Assembly: GCA_037443785.1 (NCBI GenBank)
Contig: JBBINR010000021.1
Coordinates: 1-60,524 of the forward strand
DNA: 60,524 bases
From: JAQUOA01 sp037443785
Lineage (GTDB): Bacteria; Bacteroidota; Ignavibacteria; UBA10030; UBA8401
Direction: 5' to 3'
Both the position numbers and the translations under genes were made by a program. Below, one piece after another: positions 35,179-43,323 of the stretch (position 1 is its first letter; every line of letters begins with the position of its first letter). The notes beneath the pieces are model-generated. The model was not told where the DNA came from and ran no database searches. It was given only the letters and a program-made list of their open reading frames with translations.

Positions 35179-35640
35179 TCAGAGGTTTTTGCGATAGACG
35201 ATGAATCCTGATTTTTCCGCAATCTTGTCGTAGAGTTTCATTGCTGCGGCGTTTGTTTCATGAGTTTGCCAATATACACGCTGAATTTTTAATTTTGCTG
35301 CGTGATCATATACAGCATTGATAAGTGCGCGTCCGACACCCTTGCCTCGCGCTTCTTCCACAGTGAATAAATCTTGAAGATAACAATTCGGACCAAGCTG
35401 GATCGTGCTTCGATGAAGAAGAAAATGAGCCAAACCCAATAGTGTCCCGGAGCTTTCGGCGACAAACGCATGCATTGGTTCATACGGATCAAAGAATCGT
35501 GACCAAGTCATTTGTGTTATTTCCAACGGCAGAGCTGTTTCTCCGGTACGACCATAAAAAGCATTATAGCCGTCCCAGAGTATTTTCCATGAAGCAAAAT
35601 CATCTTTTGTAACGTTTCGAATTGTTAACGTATCGATCAC
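35179..35640 (-). CDS. GNAT-family N-acetyltransferase
   Basis: A 153-residue acetyltransferase using acetyl-CoA. The CoA-binding motif A is DLFTVEEARGKGVGRALI near residue 92, with QTHETNAAAMKLYDKIA near 130. Substrate unknown. The start is GTG with TAGGAG upstream. Confidence 0.85.
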   Translation of the reverse strand: MIDTLTIRNVTKDDFASWKILWDGYNAFYGRTGETALPLEITQMTWSRFFDPYEPMHAFVAESSGTLLGLAHFLLHRSTIQLGPNCYLQDLFTVEEARGKGVGRALINAVYDHAAKLKIQRVYWQTHETNAAAMKLYDKIAEKSGFIVYRKNL

Positions 35641-35668
35641 ATTATTCTCCTAAAAAAGAATCATTGAA

Positions 35669-36151
35669 TTAATGTCTTAACGAAAAATCTTGATTGGAAA
35701 AAGGCGGAGCGTCAGGAATTTTAACGACATTAAATCCGAAATTTACCGATTGATGGCAGGTATTACACGTATTTGTTAACCTGGTAAAACTTTGAACAAA
35801 GAGTTTTAGGTTTTGTTGTTGAATTGCCATATGTACGCTGTCTATTGCACGATTTAAAATTGGGAGGGCTTGAGATTCTTTTCGTTCTTTTTGGAATTGC
35901 TGAATCGCATCAATTGTTTCATTGATCTCATTTAATTCGAACTCCGCAAGTTTCCAGTTCTTATTTTTTCCAGCGAACCACAGTTTTGCATGATGGATTT
36001 GTATGGTTGTCATAAATTCGCCAAATCCTGGCTTGTACATATTTGCTGATTGTACTTCGAGATTATCAATCTGTTCTTGTATTTTTTTTGAATCGCTGCA
36101 CGCCGACAGAAATAACAGAAGAGCGAAAAAATAGATAACCTGTTTTATCAT
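35669..36151 (-). CDS. Lipoprotein with single CxxCH haem motif
   Basis: A 160-residue protein. The signal is MIKQVIYFFALLLFLSAC with lipobox LSAC, so the mature protein is lipid-anchored. It is predominantly helical and carries one haem-c motif, CNTCH, near residue 130 close to the C-terminus, the placement found in cytochrome c' and related four-helix haem proteins. It is probably a periplasmic electron carrier or gas sensor. AAAGGAG precedes the ATG at 36151; an upstream in-frame start at 36178 has no such support. Confidence 0.8.
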   Translation of the reverse strand: MIKQVIYFFALLLFLSACSDSKKIQEQIDNLEVQSANMYKPGFGEFMTTIQIHHAKLWFAGKNKNWKLAEFELNEINETIDAIQQFQKERKESQALPILNRAIDSVHMAIQQQNLKLFVQSFTRLTNTCNTCHQSVNFGFNVVKIPDAPPFSNQDFSLRH

Positions 36152-36311
36152 GACAACTCCTTTTCTCCTATAGAACACAGTATATTAAATATTGTTCCCC
36201 TCCCTAATCATACGTTTAAATATTTCCTTTTTCCCCAAAATCCTGCATCGATCCATGTCCCAAATTTTTTTCTCAATTCTGTAAAGTGTGCAATTCTTGA
36301 TTGTTTTATTC

Positions 36312-36944
36312 TTATTGAGCGGTTTCTAATACTGCAATATCTGCTTCAGTGATTGCTTTAAGATTGCGAGTAATTTTTTCGATATCCCAATTCCACCAGG
36401 CAATGTGTAGCAATTTTTCAACGATCTCTTCAGAAAATCTTTTCTTCAACTGTTGTGCAGGATTTCCCCCGACTATTTCATACGCACCAACATCTTTCGT
36501 TACAACGGATCTTGATGCGATAATAGCACCGTCGCTAATTTTTACCCCGGGCATGATAAGGCAATCATATCCGATCCACACATCGTTGCCGATAATAGTA
36601 TCGCCTTTGAATGGTAAATCACCAGTGCGCGGCATTACGATTTCCCATCCATTGCCGAATATTTGGAACGGATATGTTGAGAAACCACTTGTTTTATGAT
36701 TTGCGCCGTTCATAATAAATTTTACATCCTTAGCAATGGCACAAAAATTTCCAATGATGAGTTTGTCTCCGATAAATGGAAAATGGTACAGCACATTCTT
36801 TTCAAAATTTTCGGAATCAATTGGATCATCGTAATAGGTGTAATCACCAACAATAATATTTGGATTCTTGATTGTATTTTTAATGTAGCATACCTGAGGA
36901 AATCCTGCCATCGGATGAGGGTTTTGTGGTTTTGGACCATTCAT
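36312..36944 (-). CDS. Vat/CatB-related hexapeptide O-acetyltransferase
   Basis: A 210-residue left-handed beta-helix acetyltransferase of the xenobiotic (XAT) family. Markers are GDYTYYDDP near residue 35, LIIGNFCAIAKDVKFIMNGANHKT with the family catalytic His near residue 83, hexapeptide-repeat runs (TIIGNDVWIGYDCLIMPGVKISDGAIIASRS-type, residues 115-150) and GGNPAQQLKKRF. The family includes streptogramin A and type B chloramphenicol acetyltransferases, but environmental members often act on other hydroxyl compounds, so resistance is possible rather than shown. Confidence 0.87.
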   Translation of the reverse strand: MNGPKPQNPHPMAGFPQVCYIKNTIKNPNIIVGDYTYYDDPIDSENFEKNVLYHFPFIGDKLIIGNFCAIAKDVKFIMNGANHKTSGFSTYPFQIFGNGWEIVMPRTGDLPFKGDTIIGNDVWIGYDCLIMPGVKISDGAIIASRSVVTKDVGAYEIVGGNPAQQLKKRFSEEIVEKLLHIAWWNWDIEKITRNLKAITEADIAVLETAQ

Positions 36945-37005
36945 ATATTTTCCCTACTTGAAACATGATTTGTTGAAACTACGAAACGTTGTAAGCACAT
37001 GTAAC

Positions 37006-37488
37006 TCAATGTTTTCCTTTTATTGGAATCCACACTTCTTCTTCTGAATCGGGATGTTCGTTTTTATATTTTTCTCCCAAGATTTCAAAGTGCGGTCTGT
37101 TGTCCAGCACATATTCCGAGTTGGGCATCCACGTTTCAAAAATATATTGAAATGTTTTTGGTCCTGTGCTCGCCGCACCTTTATGGAGAAACACTGCGTA
37201 GAGTCCGCGGGGCAAAACAAAAGTTTCCATCCCAGCGGGAACCGTACTGAAATCTTTCACCTCAATGGTCGCCCATTTTTCAAATTCTGCATTCGGATTA
37301 AAATTGGTGAAATACGAAGAATCATACATTTGCATCGAATAACGATCGTTTCCAATACTGTTGCGAATTTCATTTTGCCTTCGCATGAAGTTTCCCCACA
37401 ATTCACCGGTTTTGTTATTAACTAAAGACATTCTCATGCGGTTCCCGATCAATTTTTTCTCGGTTAATATTTCTATTCTTGGTTTCAT
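37006..37488 (-). CDS. GyrI-like effector-binding domain protein
   Basis: A 160-residue stand-alone AraC effector-binding/GyrI-type domain: IEILTEKKLIGNRMRMS at the N-terminus, TVPAGMETFVLPRGLYAVF near the middle and the W-x-P-N-S-x-Y-x-x-D-N-R-P-H-F-E-I segment near the C-terminus, with Glu as expected for cationic ligand binding. No DNA-binding part. It is a second GyrI-fold protein in the window, distinct from the one at 27687. Function probably small-molecule binding. Confidence 0.82.
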   Translation of the reverse strand: MKPRIEILTEKKLIGNRMRMSLVNNKTGELWGNFMRRQNEIRNSIGNDRYSMQMYDSSYFTNFNPNAEFEKWATIEVKDFSTVPAGMETFVLPRGLYAVFLHKGAASTGPKTFQYIFETWMPNSEYVLDNRPHFEILGEKYKNEHPDSEEEVWIPIKGKH

Positions 37489-37505
37489 CGTTTATTTTCA
37501 TTTAT

Positions 37506-38213
37506 CTATTTAATTCCGCCGTATGCTGCGAAGCAGATATTTTTATGCAATATGTCAACGTTCCTAAATCCAATTTTTTTCATCAAATCAAGTTGATACA
37601 TAAGCGGTCTTGGTGAATCTTCTTTCTCGATATAATCAAAAACCTTTGTCTTATAATCTTTTCCTCCAACATTTTCCAGATAGCCTCCATATTTTTCCCA
37701 GATATAGCTGTTTAATATTTCCGAATCCTGTTTTACCAAATCTGAAATCATCAGGCAACCGCTGTGAGACAACGCGTTAAACAGTTTTTTAAAAACAAAT
37801 TCCCAATCAGCATCATCGCGTAAATGATGCAGTACCGCACCGGCTAATATGATATCATACCGGTCGTTGTGCAATTCAATCTCTCGTAAATCACCTTGAA
37901 GAGTTGTCACTTTTCCCGTTGTTTCTTTTGAAACCCGTTCATACGCTTTCTCCAGCATTGGTTTACTTAAATCAATCAATGTGCAATTGAGGTTCGCTAA
38001 TTTTGAAAGCATCTTCAATGTATAATTTCCCGCACCGCATCCGATATCCAATACATTGGCAGCCTGCGGCTGCATCCTTTTGGCTGACTCTGTGATAAGC
38101 TCTAACGAAAGTGCTGCGTCGATCGTTGAGAGCTGTCCTGTGTCAAGATTTGAAAACCGTTCAACATCGTTATCAAAGCGTTCTCTAATCTCTGCTATTG
38201 TCGATTTCTTCAT
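37506..38213 (-). CDS. Class I SAM-dependent methyltransferase
   Basis: A 235-residue methyltransferase. Motif I is NVLDIGCGAGNYTLKML near residue 55, the acidic residue is in LIDLSKPMLEKA, and DIILAGAVLHHLRDD forms motif IV. It resembles the UbiE/Methyltransf_25 group. It is 17 bp upstream of the GyrI-like gene on the same strand, so they may share a transcript. Substrate unknown. Confidence 0.87.
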   Translation of the reverse strand: MKKSTIAEIRERFDNDVERFSNLDTGQLSTIDAALSLELITESAKRMQPQAANVLDIGCGAGNYTLKMLSKLANLNCTLIDLSKPMLEKAYERVSKETTGKVTTLQGDLREIELHNDRYDIILAGAVLHHLRDDADWEFVFKKLFNALSHSGCLMISDLVKQDSEILNSYIWEKYGGYLENVGGKDYKTKVFDYIEKEDSPRPLMYQLDLMKKIGFRNVDILHKNICFAAYGGIK

Positions 38214-38421
38214 GGCAATTTATTGGTAGATGATTGTTTGTTGTTTGAATGTAATTATTTTTTACAATTGGGCACAACTCATGGACCGACAATATTTTTG
38301 CGTCCTAACGGTTTAGAAATACTTGGTCAAAAGAGACGATGGGCAACCTGAGCAGCTGATTATTTTCTGAGTGTTAAAATTGTAAAATGGCTTTATGATA
38401 TTTAATGGATTGTAAATAGCA

Positions 38422-38454
38422 AGACCTCACAGGTTTTGAAAATCTGTGAGGTCT
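38422..38454. repeat. Palindromic dispersed-repeat-like hairpin
   Basis: AGACCTCACAG (38422-38432) and its perfect complement (38444-38454) around an 11-base, itself largely self-complementary, centre. I recall near-identical palindromes with the ACCTCACAGG core scattered between genes of many Bacteroidota, so this is probably a REP-like element; only one copy is in this window. Confidence 0.65.
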
Positions 38455-38493
38455 AAACCGTAATGCAACCGAATATTTAATCCGTAATATTCT

Positions 38494-39156
38494 TTATTCA
38501 ATTTGTTCAGAATTCTGAATTCCAAACAAATCATATGGTTTTTCGTTGAACGTTTCATTAAATAAAAAAGCGGTAAGGAAAATGTATGCGAAAAACCCAA
38601 AAACAATTAGGAGCTGGGTTTTGGATGTTTTTTGAATTTCCTGTATTGCTTTCATTTCACAAACTTCACCGGGGCAGTATTGAGCTTTTTGTTTATAGAC
38701 CATAGAATAAAATTTACATCCCAGGCAAATACCAAAGGCCGTTTCAAAAAATAAGAAGATAAGACAAATGAGGCAGATCAAGCCGGCTATCGGGCTGTGT
38801 GCATTTATTATGACAATATGAATGAACATTGTTCCTGCCAGCGCCACGCCGATCATCCAGGCAAATTTCTTTTGTTGAGCTCCGACATATTCGGGGACTT
38901 GATTTCTGACGATCAAACGCCCGATGATCAACGAAGGGGAGAACTTAGGATTAACAAAAACACGAATGACAATATCTGTGAGGAATATTGTGCTTGCGTA
39001 TTTTAGCAATAAAAAATCTCCTTTAAGAAGCACGACTAGTATTGAAATGAACATCATTAAAAATAATATTCCCGCCGCCGCTCGAATTTCTCGCTCATTT
39101 AAAACAGGTATCGTATATCCTTCAACATCTTCTCCAAATTTTATGATCGAATTCAT
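38494..39156 (-). CDS. DUF4395 integral membrane protein
   Basis: A 220-residue membrane protein with about five hydrophobic segments (near 27-45, 50-70, 103-122, 125-148 and 185-205). The family signature is visible: VNERxxR-like start, FVNPKFSPSLIIGRL near residue 72, QKKFAWMIG near 96 and the Cys motif ETAFGICLGCKFY near 140 followed by CPGEVC. DUF4395 proteins are of unknown function, sometimes next to thiol-redox genes; the paired Cys suggest redox activity. AAAAGGAG precedes the ATG. Confidence 0.88.
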   Translation of the reverse strand: MNSIIKFGEDVEGYTIPVLNEREIRAAAGILFLMMFISILVVLLKGDFLLLKYASTIFLTDIVIRVFVNPKFSPSLIIGRLIVRNQVPEYVGAQQKKFAWMIGVALAGTMFIHIVIINAHSPIAGLICLICLIFLFFETAFGICLGCKFYSMVYKQKAQYCPGEVCEMKAIQEIQKTSKTQLLIVFGFFAYIFLTAFLFNETFNEKPYDLFGIQNSEQIE

Positions 39157-39325
39157 TGTGTACTCCTTTTTCTTATGAATAACACATTGGGATATAATAC
39201 GGTAAAGAATTGAGGTTTTTAAATTGCAGATTGTGTATGTACTTTCGTCAATTGTCTTTCCTATATACTGAAGGATCGAAATTAAGTTGCGGAATGCGCT
39301 TAAGCAGACTGTTCACTCTGACATT

Positions 39326-39763
39326 TCAAAGCATCTTATCGAACACCTCTTGAGTTTTGTTTACGTTGTATCCGAGTTTTGAATAAAATGCCTTGGCGTC
39401 AATTCGTACCATATTTGTTCGAACGCGAATTCGCGTACACATTTTCTTTTGTGCCCACGTTTCTGCCGCTGCAACAAGCTGTTTTCCGATTCCTTTATTG
39501 CGATGCGATTCTGCAACAACCAGTCCGCGAATTTCTGCAAACGTGTCGCTTTCTAACGATTGAACAATGCAAACGTGAATCCAGCCGATGACGGATTCAT
39601 TTTCTGCTACAAAAATTCCATGATGCGATTTGGAAATCAATGGCTCAAGACGATTTTTCATCTGTGCCGTTGTAGTAGGATAACCGAGCTCTCCGGCAAG
39701 TTTTGCAAGGGCGGCTGCATCAGAATTTTTTGCTTTGCGGATATATAAAAATGTATGTGGCAA
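39326..39763 (-). CDS. GNAT-family N-acetyltransferase
   Basis: A 145-residue GNAT protein with motif A reading RGLVVAESHRNKGIGKQLV near residue 85 and the RTNMVRIDAKAFYSKLGY segment near the C-terminus. The N-terminal IRKAKNSDAAALAKLAGELGYPT opening is typical of the family. Substrate unknown. It is transcribed divergently from the his genes. Confidence 0.86.
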   Translation of the reverse strand: MPHTFLYIRKAKNSDAAALAKLAGELGYPTTTAQMKNRLEPLISKSHHGIFVAENESVIGWIHVCIVQSLESDTFAEIRGLVVAESHRNKGIGKQLVAAAETWAQKKMCTRIRVRTNMVRIDAKAFYSKLGYNVNKTQEVFDKML

Positions 39764-39985
39764 TTATTTACTAAATTTTTTCTAAAAGATTTATGAATTT
39801 ATGCAATCAACTATTGAATGCATTGGTTTATTAAAGTAATAAAAATCGTACGTATAGTATCTATTATTCACAGCGAACGCAATATCATCGTTTCGGTATT
39901 TTTGCATTTTGAAGAGCAAATAAAACAACAGAGTCTTTATTGCTCTTTCCTTGAAACTCTCGCGAATTTTCCGCATTTTGATACA

Positions 39986-40018
39986 GGGACGCACAAAAGC
40001 GCCCCTATTTTTCTTTAT
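39986..40018 (+). terminator. Terminator-like hairpin directly before hisB
   Basis: GGGACGC (39986-39992) and GCGCCCC (39999-40005) form a 6-pair stem with one mismatch and a 6-base loop, followed by TATTTTTCTTTATTTTT. No plus-strand gene lies upstream before the divergent acetyltransferase, so it can only act on the his leader itself, i.e. as an attenuator. No His-rich leader peptide is evident. Confidence 0.5.
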
Positions 40019-40034
40019 TTTTCCCGAAATTCTT

Positions 40035-40619
40035 ATGCGAAAAGCTAATGTAAAACGGAAAACGAACGAAACAAACATTTCCGTCGCTCTCAATTTGTAT
40101 GGAACCGGAAAATCCAATATCTCTACCGGTATCGGATTTCTCGATCACATGCTCGATCTTTTTACAAAGCACGGTCGGTTTGATATTACCCTGACATGCA
40201 AAGGCGATTTGCATGTGGACGATCATCACACGACCGAAGATGTCGGCATTGCACTGGGAAATGCGTTTGCGCAGGCTCTTAGCGATAAAGCGGGAATTAC
40301 ACGCTACGGTCATTCGTATGTGCCGATGGATGAATCGTTGGCGCGGTGTGTTGTGGATCTAAGCGGACGTGCGGCGTTGGTGTTCAATGCGGAATTTAAA
40401 AGCAAAAAAGCGGGAGATCTTTCGACGGAAATGATCGAACACTTTTTCCAATCATTCGCCGATAATGTGAAAGCGAATATTCATATCGAGGTGCTGTACG
40501 GAAAAAATACGCATCACAAGATCGAAGCGATGTTCAAATCGTTTGCGCGTGCAATGCGTGTTGCGTGTGAGCCTGATCCGCGTGTGAAAGGTGTGCTTTC
40601 AACAAAAGGGAAACTGTAA
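40035..40619 (+). CDS. hisB: Imidazoleglycerol-phosphate dehydratase
   Basis: Dehydrates imidazole glycerol phosphate in histidine synthesis; manganese enzyme. The 194 residues carry the duplicated metal-binding motifs DHMLD and DDHHTTEDVG in the first half and GHSYVPMDES and EHFFQSFA in the second. It is a monofunctional HisB without the histidinol-phosphatase domain of enterics. The ATG at 40035 matches the usual N-terminus (RKANVKRKTNETNI); the longer upstream frame has no homologous look and runs through the hairpin. Confidence 0.95.
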   Translation: MRKANVKRKTNETNISVALNLYGTGKSNISTGIGFLDHMLDLFTKHGRFDITLTCKGDLHVDDHHTTEDVGIALGNAFAQALSDKAGITRYGHSYVPMDESLARCVVDLSGRAALVFNAEFKSKKAGDLSTEMIEHFFQSFADNVKANIHIEVLYGKNTHHKIEAMFKSFARAMRVACEPDPRVKGVLSTKGKL

Positions 40620-40641
40620 TCAATGAACAGTCAGCAATGAT

Positions 40642-40695
40642 CAATTACCATATTGTTTCTGGTACGTTTCATTGTTAATTGCTTATTGGTAATTG
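40642..40695. repeat. 9-bp inverted repeat between hisB and hisH
   Basis: CAATTACCA (40642-40650) and TGGTAATTG (40687-40695) flank 36 bases that hold further ATTGTTAATTG-like motifs. It ends 10 bp before the hisH start. It may be a small dispersed palindrome or chance in AT-rich sequence. Confidence 0.35.
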
Positions 40696-40705
40696 TCAAT
40701 TGTTT

Positions 40706-41305
40706 ATGATTGGAATTATCGATTATCACTTAAATAATTTGCGCTCGGTGCAGAAAGCATTCGAGAAAGTCGGCGTACAGTCATTTATTTCTGACGATCC
40801 GAATGAATTACGGAAGGCGGAGAAACTTGTTCTTCCTGGCGTCGGCGCATTTGGGCAGGCGATGGATAATTTGCGGTCGTTAAATTTGGAAACGATGGTG
40901 CGTGAACATGCAGCCGAGAAAAAAAAGCCTCTGCTTGGCATTTGTCTCGGCATGCAGCTTCTCTTTACAAAAAGTTTTGAACTTGGCGAATACAATGGTT
41001 TGAATTTTATCAACGGAGAAGTAAAACTTTTTCCGACGACTGTCAAAATCCCGCACATGGGATGGAATCAGGTGGAAATTGTGAAGTTGTCGCCTTTGTT
41101 GAGAAATGTGCAGGAAAAATCATTCGTTTATTTTGTGCACTCGTATTACACAGAACCAAAAGAAAATGTGGCGCTGACGCAAACCGATTACGGATTGAAG
41201 TTTACATCGATTGTCCAAAGAGAAAATATCTTTGGAATCCAGTTTCATCCGGAAAAAAGTCAGAAGACAGGATTACAGTTGTTAAAAAATTTTGCATCAC
41301 TTTAA
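40706..41305 (+). CDS. hisH: Imidazole glycerol phosphate synthase, glutaminase subunit
   Basis: Class I glutamine amidotransferase that supplies ammonia to HisF. The 199 residues include MIGIIDYHLNNLRSV at the start, LPGVGAFGQAM, the nucleophile elbow LLGICLGMQLL with catalytic Cys near residue 81, and GIQFHPEKSQKTG with catalytic His and Glu. I chose the ATG at 40706 because the canonical N-terminus begins there. Its partner hisF lies two genes downstream. Confidence 0.95.
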   Translation: MIGIIDYHLNNLRSVQKAFEKVGVQSFISDDPNELRKAEKLVLPGVGAFGQAMDNLRSLNLETMVREHAAEKKKPLLGICLGMQLLFTKSFELGEYNGLNFINGEVKLFPTTVKIPHMGWNQVEIVKLSPLLRNVQEKSFVYFVHSYYTEPKENVALTQTDYGLKFTSIVQRENIFGIQFHPEKSQKTGLQLLKNFASL

Positions 41306-41312
41306 TGAGGTT

Positions 41313-41396
41313 GTCATTGCGATGGCGCTGAAAGCGCCAGAAGCAATCTTCTAAATATTAGGAAGATTGCTTCGTCGCTTCGCTCCTCGCAATGAC
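41313..41396. repeat. 84-bp palindromic repeat element in the hisH-hisA spacer
   Basis: Outer arms GTCATTGCGA (41313-41322) and TCGCAATGAC (41387-41396); inner arms GAAGCAATCTT (41340-41350) and AAGATTGCTTC (41363-41373). A further perfect hairpin TGGCGCT-GAA-AGCGCCA sits at 41323-41339. I recall this GTCATTGCGA...GAAGCAATCT palindrome from many bacterial genomes as a dispersed repeat, whose spurious translation gives LRRFAPRND. It lies 7 bp after hisH and 9 bp before hisA, inside the operon. Confidence 0.85.
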
Positions 41397-41405
41397 CGAA
41401 ACTAT

Positions 41406-42170
41406 ATGATTCTTATTTTACCAGCAATAGATTTAAAGAACGGAAAATGTGTTCGGCTTGTTCAAGGAGCGGAAGGAACGGAAACAATTTATTCCGACGA
41501 TCCGGTACAGATGGCAATCCTGTGGCGCGGAGAAAATGCTAAGACACTCCATGTTGTCGATCTCGATGGTGCGTTTGAAGGGAAGATGAAAAACCTTGAA
41601 GTGCTTCGCCGAATGATTCAAGCGATCGATATTCCAATTCAGGTCGGCGGGGGTGTGAGAACGTACGATCAGGCAAAACAATTGCTCGATGCCGGAATTC
41701 ACCGTGTCGTCATCGGAACGGCGGCGATCGATGATCCCGATCTTGTAGCCCGATGCGTGAAAGATTTTGGCGCGAGAAAAATTGTTGTCGGCATTGATGC
41801 GAAAGATGGCATTGTGATGACCAAAGGATGGAAAGAAAATACCGGTATCGAAGCCATTTCGCTTGCGTTGAATATGAAAAAACTTGGTATTTGCAGAGTT
41901 GTGTACACCGATATTTCGCGTGATGGAATGCTGGTCGGCCCGAACTACGAAGCAATGAAAGAGATGGCGGTAAAAACGCAGCTTCGTGTCACGGCATCGG
42001 GCGGTGTTTCGGGATATCAAGACCTTATCAAACTTCAAGAGCTGGAAAAATTCGGCGTCGATTCCGTTATCGTCGGGAAAGCATTGTATGAAAATAAATT
42101 TCCGTGTCAGGCATTGTGGCGCGAAAATGAAAAAGCACTGGATGATTTCGGTCCGACTAGAAGAATTTAA
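41406..42170 (+). CDS. hisA: ProFAR isomerase (HisA)
   Basis: TIM-barrel isomerase converting ProFAR to PRFAR. The 254 residues start MILILPAIDLKNGKCVRL with the catalytic Asp of the first strand near residue 8, followed by IQVGGGVRTYDQ, VVIGTAAI and the second catalytic Asp in YTDISRDGM near residue 170. The frame extends 13 codons upstream into the repeat (LRRFAPRND), but the conserved N-terminus starts at 41406, so those codons are discarded. No clear SD remains, as the repeat occupies that position. Confidence 0.95.
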   Translation: MILILPAIDLKNGKCVRLVQGAEGTETIYSDDPVQMAILWRGENAKTLHVVDLDGAFEGKMKNLEVLRRMIQAIDIPIQVGGGVRTYDQAKQLLDAGIHRVVIGTAAIDDPDLVARCVKDFGARKIVVGIDAKDGIVMTKGWKENTGIEAISLALNMKKLGICRVVYTDISRDGMLVGPNYEAMKEMAVKTQLRVTASGGVSGYQDLIKLQELEKFGVDSVIVGKALYENKFPCQALWRENEKALDDFGPTRRI

Positions 42171-42178
42171 TCGAAACT

Positions 42179-42937
42179 ATGTTAGCAAAAAGAATTATTC
42201 CATGTTTAGATGTTGATAAAGGGCGTGTCGTCAAAGGAACCAACTTTGTCGATCTCATTGATGCCGGCGATCCCGTTGAGCAGGCAAAATATTACGATGC
42301 TGAAGGTGCCGACGAATTGATTTTTCTCGATATTACCGCGTCGTCCGATAACCGTGCAACGATGATTGATGTTGTCCGGAGAACGGCAGAAGAAATTTCG
42401 ATACCATTTACAATCGGCGGGGGGATTCGCACGACTGAAGATATGCGTGAGATGCTGCGCAGCGGTTCGGATAAAGTAAGCATCAACACGGCGGCGGTAA
42501 AAAATCCACAATTAATTTCAGACGGAGCTGAAAAATTCGGCGTGCAGTGTATCGTAGTTGCTATCGATGCAAAGAATGTGGGAAAGAATAAATGGAAAGT
42601 TTTCACGCATGGCGGACGAAATGAAACGGAGTTTGATGCCGTCGAATGGGCTGAGCAGGTTGAAGAACTTGGTGCCGGTGAAATTATGCTGACAAGCATG
42701 GATCGTGACGGAACAAAAGATGGATACGATGTTGAATTACTGAAACGCATTACATCGTCGGTCAGAATTCCGGTGATTGCCAGCGGCGGTGCGGGAAATC
42801 TTCAACATCTTTACGACGCGTTTGCGCAAGCGGATGTCGATGCGGTACTTGCGGCGTCGATCTTCCATTTTCGGCAATATACAATTCAACAAGCGAAAGT
42901 TTTTCTTTCATCAAAAAATATATTAGTACGGCAATGA
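42179..42937 (+). CDS. hisF: Imidazole glycerol phosphate synthase, cyclase subunit
   Basis: TIM-barrel cyclase making imidazole glycerol phosphate and AICAR, in complex with HisH. The 252 residues include KRIIPCLDVDKGRVVKG with catalytic Asp11, FTIGGGIRTTEDM, KVSINTAAVKNP, the second catalytic Asp in IDAKNV near residue 130 and LTSMDRDGTKDGYD. AICAR released here feeds the purH enzyme encoded elsewhere in the window. It overlaps hisI by 4 bp. Confidence 0.97.
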   Translation: MLAKRIIPCLDVDKGRVVKGTNFVDLIDAGDPVEQAKYYDAEGADELIFLDITASSDNRATMIDVVRRTAEEISIPFTIGGGIRTTEDMREMLRSGSDKVSINTAAVKNPQLISDGAEKFGVQCIVVAIDAKNVGKNKWKVFTHGGRNETEFDAVEWAEQVEELGAGEIMLTSMDRDGTKDGYDVELLKRITSSVRIPVIASGGAGNLQHLYDAFAQADVDAVLAASIFHFRQYTIQQAKVFLSSKNILVRQ

Positions 42938-43323
42938 AATTTTTAGACGATATCAAATTTACCCCCGAAGGACTTGTTCCGGCCATTGCGCAAGATGATG
43001 CAACCGGCGACATCCTTATGATGGCATGGATGAATCGCGAAAGTCTTGAAGAAACCGTAACGACAAAACGTGCAGTGTATTTCAGCCGCTCACGCGGGAA
43101 ACTCTGGCGCAAAGGTGAAGAATCCGGGAACGTGCAGGAAGTGAAATCAATCCACATTGATTGTGATGCCGATGTTGTCCTTCTTCGCGTTAATCAAATT
43201 GGCGGAGCCGCATGCCACACCGGACATCGTTCGTGTTTCTATCGCGAAGTTGTTGATAATGGAAATGGATTCAAAGAAATGAACGATATCGTATTCGATC
43301 CCAAAACAGTGTATAAGAAATGA
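42934..43323 (+). CDS. hisI: Phosphoribosyl-AMP cyclohydrolase
   Basis: Zinc enzyme opening the adenine ring of PR-AMP in histidine synthesis. The 129 residues contain AWMNRESLEETV, YFSRSRGKLWRKGEESGN and the metal ligands in DCDADVVLL and GAACHTGHRSCFYR. It is the stand-alone HisI domain; the HisE pyrophosphohydrolase is not fused and not in this window. It shares ATGA overlaps with hisF upstream and the PfkB gene downstream. Confidence 0.95.
   Translation: MKFLDDIKFTPEGLVPAIAQDDATGDILMMAWMNRESLEETVTTKRAVYFSRSRGKLWRKGEESGNVQEVKSIHIDCDADVVLLRVNQIGGAACHTGHRSCFYREVVDNGNGFKEMNDIVFDPKTVYKK

Noticed and set aside
36312..36944. Calling the Vat-like acetyltransferase an antibiotic-resistance gene
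   Set aside because: XAT-family proteins in environmental bacteria often have other acceptors; motifs alone do not show drug specificity.
39951..40034. Extended N-terminus of hisB
   Set aside because: The added 28 residues run through the hairpin and T-run, and are unlike any HisB N-terminus.
39818..40048. 76-codon frame upstream of hisB as a histidine leader peptide
   Set aside because: His codons are scattered, not clustered, it has no good ribosome site and it runs past the hisB start in another frame.
41367..41405. N-terminal extension of hisA encoding LRRFAPRND
   Set aside because: These codons lie in the palindromic repeat; the conserved HisA N-terminus begins at 41406.
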